A stretch of 64,000 nucleotides of DNA, taken from Wurfbainia villosa. Taxonomy: Eukaryota > Streptophyta > Magnoliopsida > Zingiberales > Zingiberaceae. Shown piece by piece: positions 61,232-64,000 of the stretch. The stretch lies in assembly GCA_025175895.1 (NCBI GenBank), contig CM046001.1, forward strand, positions 52,823,719 to 52,887,718. Direction: 5' to 3'. Made by a program: the position numbers and the translations under genes. The first letter of the stretch is position 1; each line of letters opens with the position of its first letter. Under the pieces are notes generated by a model. It saw only the letters and a list, made by a program, of their open reading frames with translations, ran no database searches and was not told the origin of the DNA.

Positions 61232-63450
61232 CGTTAGTAATATATGAGAGATGTCCTAAGGCAATCGCTTTATGTATGAACCATTTATATGATAAATGAA
61301 GATTCACTATTTGAGTATACATGTTTTATGTATTTGATTGGATCTTAAACTCATTTACTGAATGTCCACGATACGATTCATACAAAGATGAGAGAATTTG
61401 TGATTGGATCACAACTAGTGAGTATCTCTACATGTGTAATTGTGATGTATCAGAATTATCCCTAGTCGATGAATTGATGGATTTGGACACCATCAATTCT
61501 GCGAGACTAGCACGAGGTATACTCCTTGGTGTATCCAAGCAGCTGATTCTCACTGGCTGGAGACATAGTGATGTCCGGAGTTAATCGTGGATGCTAGTTA
61601 TGGTAACTAGTTCATTGGAGTGACTAGCCATAAGACTTCATATGGTTCTCTGCATATATAGATATGTCAATGAAGTTCTTACTGTGGCTTAAGTGCGATG
61701 TTCCTTTGACTTGCGGTATTCAAGTCATCTTGATCATGGAGACTTATGCTTTGACATCTTAAGCAAACATCTCTAAGGAGATGTGGACCCGGTATGATTG
61801 GGTATAAGTCGAAGTGATCGAAGGTGTTTGAATAGCCTATAAAGGATTCACCACTCCTTGCGAGGAGATGTATACCCATGGCCTCTCGTCGGATTGTTAC
61901 TAAAGTCTTTGGCCAAAGCATTACATGTTTAGAGTAAGGTACTCTTCAATACATGTGGAGTAACTAGAATTCGTAGGACGAGGAAATGATACTTGGGCTA
62001 GGTGTGACGTAGTCAGCCTAGTGGGGACTGACACAATAGACCATGTCCTGAACCAAGTGGGTATAAGATGAGTGAAGGGAATGGGGCACGAATCATTCGA
62101 GCTACTGAAGGGTTTCAGAAATAGTTCTGGATCAACCGTTGATCTTTTCGGTTAATTGGGGATCATGATGTACTACTAGGTGCCACTCATGATCATTCTA
62201 TAATTAATGGTTAATTATAGACGGCCAACATAAACCGAGAACCTATTTGGTCACACGCACAACGAGCGTAATCCGAAGGATTTAAAACGAGCTTGAGAAT
62301 GGGATTCTCAGACCGAGAGAAACTATGTTTGGTTGGACCAAACATGGAGCGAGCATGAAATCGTTTCGGTCGCAATGGAAGGATGGATGAGCCGTGTCTT
62401 ATGAAGACATAATGGATGGACCAAAATGGTTTGGTTCTAATCCAATGGAGGAGAATAAACCAAAGGGTTTGGTTTATTTTAAACGAATGAACCAAAAGTT
62501 GGTTCGGTTCGTTTTAACTTAAAATAAACCATCATGGTTTGGTTTATTTTAACTTATCTTAATAGAGCGGGTTAACGGGCCTAATGGTTATGATCCAATA
62601 ACCATTAAGAGAATTAGTTCTCTATAAAAGAGGGCTTAAGGGATAATTAAGCCCTAATCCAAAACCCTAGCAAAGGTTGCCGCCCACCTCTCCTTGGAGA
62701 CTCTTTGCGCCAACCCTAGCTTGCCGCCCAGCCCTTGTGCCGCCGTCCAACTCCTTGCCGGCGTCCAAGCTTCAGCCGGTGATCCTCCGGCGACCCTCCG
62801 GTGATCTTCCTAGGCTTCGGTGAAAAGGTGAGCACTTGGCTTCCTTTGTTGCCCGGCGCCTATCTCCTCCACCAAAGCTGTCCAGTTTTCTGGACAGCTT
62901 GTTCTCCTCTCGTCGGAGCGTCGTTTGGACGACAGTTAGAGCTCCGACTGTGGCTAACTTATCGGGGATTCGATCTTCGGTAATCCTCTGAGGTGGAGGA
63001 CGAAGGATTCGTCAATCGGTTGACGAATACCTCTCCGGAGAAGCGAGTTTTGAGGACTCGTCTTAGGATCCGAATTTGGATTCGGATCGTGATCATCTCT
63101 CGATCATGTCGTCTTCAACACGAGGCTAGTAACCCGTACGAAGACGAAGCTCGTGGCTTAGCGAAGTCATCCCGAGGATACTCGGCGTGGATACGGATAG
63201 AGATGATTCTAGCGAGGATCGTTCCAGTTGATGTCGTTCCCGCTACACGTGATACGAAAGGTATAATGTAGTTAAATTTCCTTTTATTGCAAATTTAAAT
63301 TTACGGTTATGTCTACACTTGTTGTAATATGCATGCGTGTGTTGTGTGTGTTGTAATAAATATAAATTTATTATTTTTATTGCTTCCACTGTGTTCATGT
63401 TTACGAAACGTGATCGAACACACACACGTCGCGGTGCCGGAAACCCAACA
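61232..63450 (+). repeat. 3' LTR of Copia C
   Basis: 2,219 bp. Its first base is C instead of the canonical T (CGTTAGTAAT), which would impair integrase recognition. Otherwise very close to the 5' LTR by eye, so insertion is fairly recent. TATA box at 62623-62630, hairpin 62875-62900. Confidence 0.93.
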
Positions 63451-63454
63451 GTGG

Positions 63455-63587
63455 TATAGTAGGGGTCGTCCACCGAGGCGACCAACCGGAGTGACCTTTA
63501 GGGTTTATACTCCCGGTTATGTTGGCTACGCATTTAGATGCTTACACCAGGGAATAACCTGTAGTGTGTTGGTTATTATTCGTAACC
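63455..63587 (+). repeat. 133-bp direct repeat, right copy
   Basis: Same as 53940-54072 with two substitutions. It is preceded by GTGG directly after the Copia LTR and followed by GTGGTATGAGTTG. Confidence 0.95.
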
Positions 63588-64000
63588 GTGGTATGAGTTG
63601 ACCACGGGAACGACCTGTTGAGTCTGTGAGTCTTGAACCTGTGTCGAGGAGGTGATTTACCTCTGAGAGCCGACTGATACCGAGTCGGAAAAACAGGGGC
63701 CAAGTCGTCGCATTTATTATGAAAATCAGAGACTACAATCTTAGAGATTTCCACTAACTGTGCTAGTCAGATCATTATCTGTGAGTAATGAACAGACTTA
63801 TAGATTATTATTGATGCAGATAGCGGAAGGCTAGGTTACGATGTTTCATAGGGATTTTATCCCTGAGTTGTTCGTACTGAGTTGTATAACTTTGAGAGTA
63901 CTTTTGAGTACTTAACTCATGTTATACCGAGAAAGAAGAGTTGTTTGCATACCATTATCGGGATCAAATCGGTATTTGGTGATAAATGCAGAAAATAATC
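63588..64000 (+). other. Gypsy internal region, continues past the window
   Basis: Presumed leader or 5' gag of the Gypsy element; no readable frame longer than about 45 codons and no domain seen. Confidence 0.4.

Larger units (their letters stand above)
54073..63450 (+). mobile_element. Copia LTR retrotransposon C, best-preserved copy
   Basis: 9,378 bp: 5' LTR 54073-56280, primer-binding site 56282-56295, leader with four hairpin motifs, gag, protease, integrase, RT and RNase H, 3' LTR 61232-63450. It lies in the internal region of a Gypsy element. The 5-bp target duplication is absent (TAACC before, GTGGT after) and a 133-bp direct repeat of host DNA flanks it instead. The pol frames are broken only at a few places (58141, 58444, about 59848, about 60232, about 60605). 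It serves as the clean reference for the family. Confidence 0.95.
50102..64000 (+). mobile_element. Gypsy LTR retrotransposon (Tekay/Del-like), split by Copia C
   Basis: 5' LTR 50102-53702, primer-binding site 53710-53723, and the start of the internal region to 54072. Copia C then follows, and the internal region resumes at 63455 and runs off the window. No gag or pol domain is readable in the ~900 bp of internal DNA present. The long LTR and its TGTAAAATACC start are like plant chromovirus Tekay/Del elements; this is inferred, not proven, because no chromodomain or pol is in the window. Confidence 0.65.

Overview
This window is nuclear DNA of a flowering plant with a large, transposon-rich genome. 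The evidence is a Pumilio gene interrupted by very long introns, several Copia and Gypsy LTR retrotransposons primed by initiator-methionine tRNA, RTE-type LINEs, Au-like tRNA-derived SINEs and a degraded badnavirus-like endogenous pararetrovirus. I cannot assign a species. There are no bacterial operons, CRISPR arrays or rRNA genes.

The only clear host gene is a group-I Pumilio/PUF RNA-binding protein gene on the minus strand, from about 47.2 kb down to 19.3 kb. Four exons are visible (47206-46685, 45701-44251, 19639-19498, 19429-19322), and their splice sites and phases fit. They cover the N-terminal region and roughly the first two and a half PUF repeats. The remaining exons are not visible, so the next intron probably runs out of the window. 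The intron between exons 2 and 3 is about 24.6 kb and is a transposon graveyard: an RTE LINE (plus), a 9.1-kb Copia element with target duplication GATTC, a second RTE LINE (minus) carrying a SINE, a decayed Copia element and another SINE.

Layout: 1-4.5 kb, minus-strand Copia element A, cut by the window edge. 4.5-6.9 kb, Gypsy LTR fragment. 6.9-7.9 kb, unrelated Copia gag/protease fragment. 7.9-16.3 kb, SIRE-like Copia element (minus) with 1.05-1.09 kb LTRs and target duplication AATTT, inserted into a pararetrovirus protease remnant. 16.3-19.3 kb, pararetrovirus remnant and AT-rich, probably intronic DNA. 19.3-47.2 kb, the Pumilio gene with its nested elements, including Copia B at 24.6-33.7 kb. 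47.2-50.1 kb, Pumilio upstream region and an old LTR relic. 50.1-64 kb, a Gypsy element with a 3.6-kb LTR, split by Copia C at 54.1-63.5 kb.

Copia A, B and C are one family with 2.2-kb LTRs. They share several unexplained conserved structures: a 19-bp hairpin-forming motif present four times in the untranslated leader, a perfect 11-bp LTR hairpin, and a consensus splice donor downstream of the TATA box. A second signal cuts across the window. Copia B, the 5' part of Copia A and the SIRE-like element have far fewer CAG/CTG trinucleotides than the clean copy C, and many positions read as CG instead. The simplest explanation is long-read base-calling damage at CHG-methylated cytosines, which would also mean that many of the broken ORFs there are not real. 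No new host defence or metabolic system was found.
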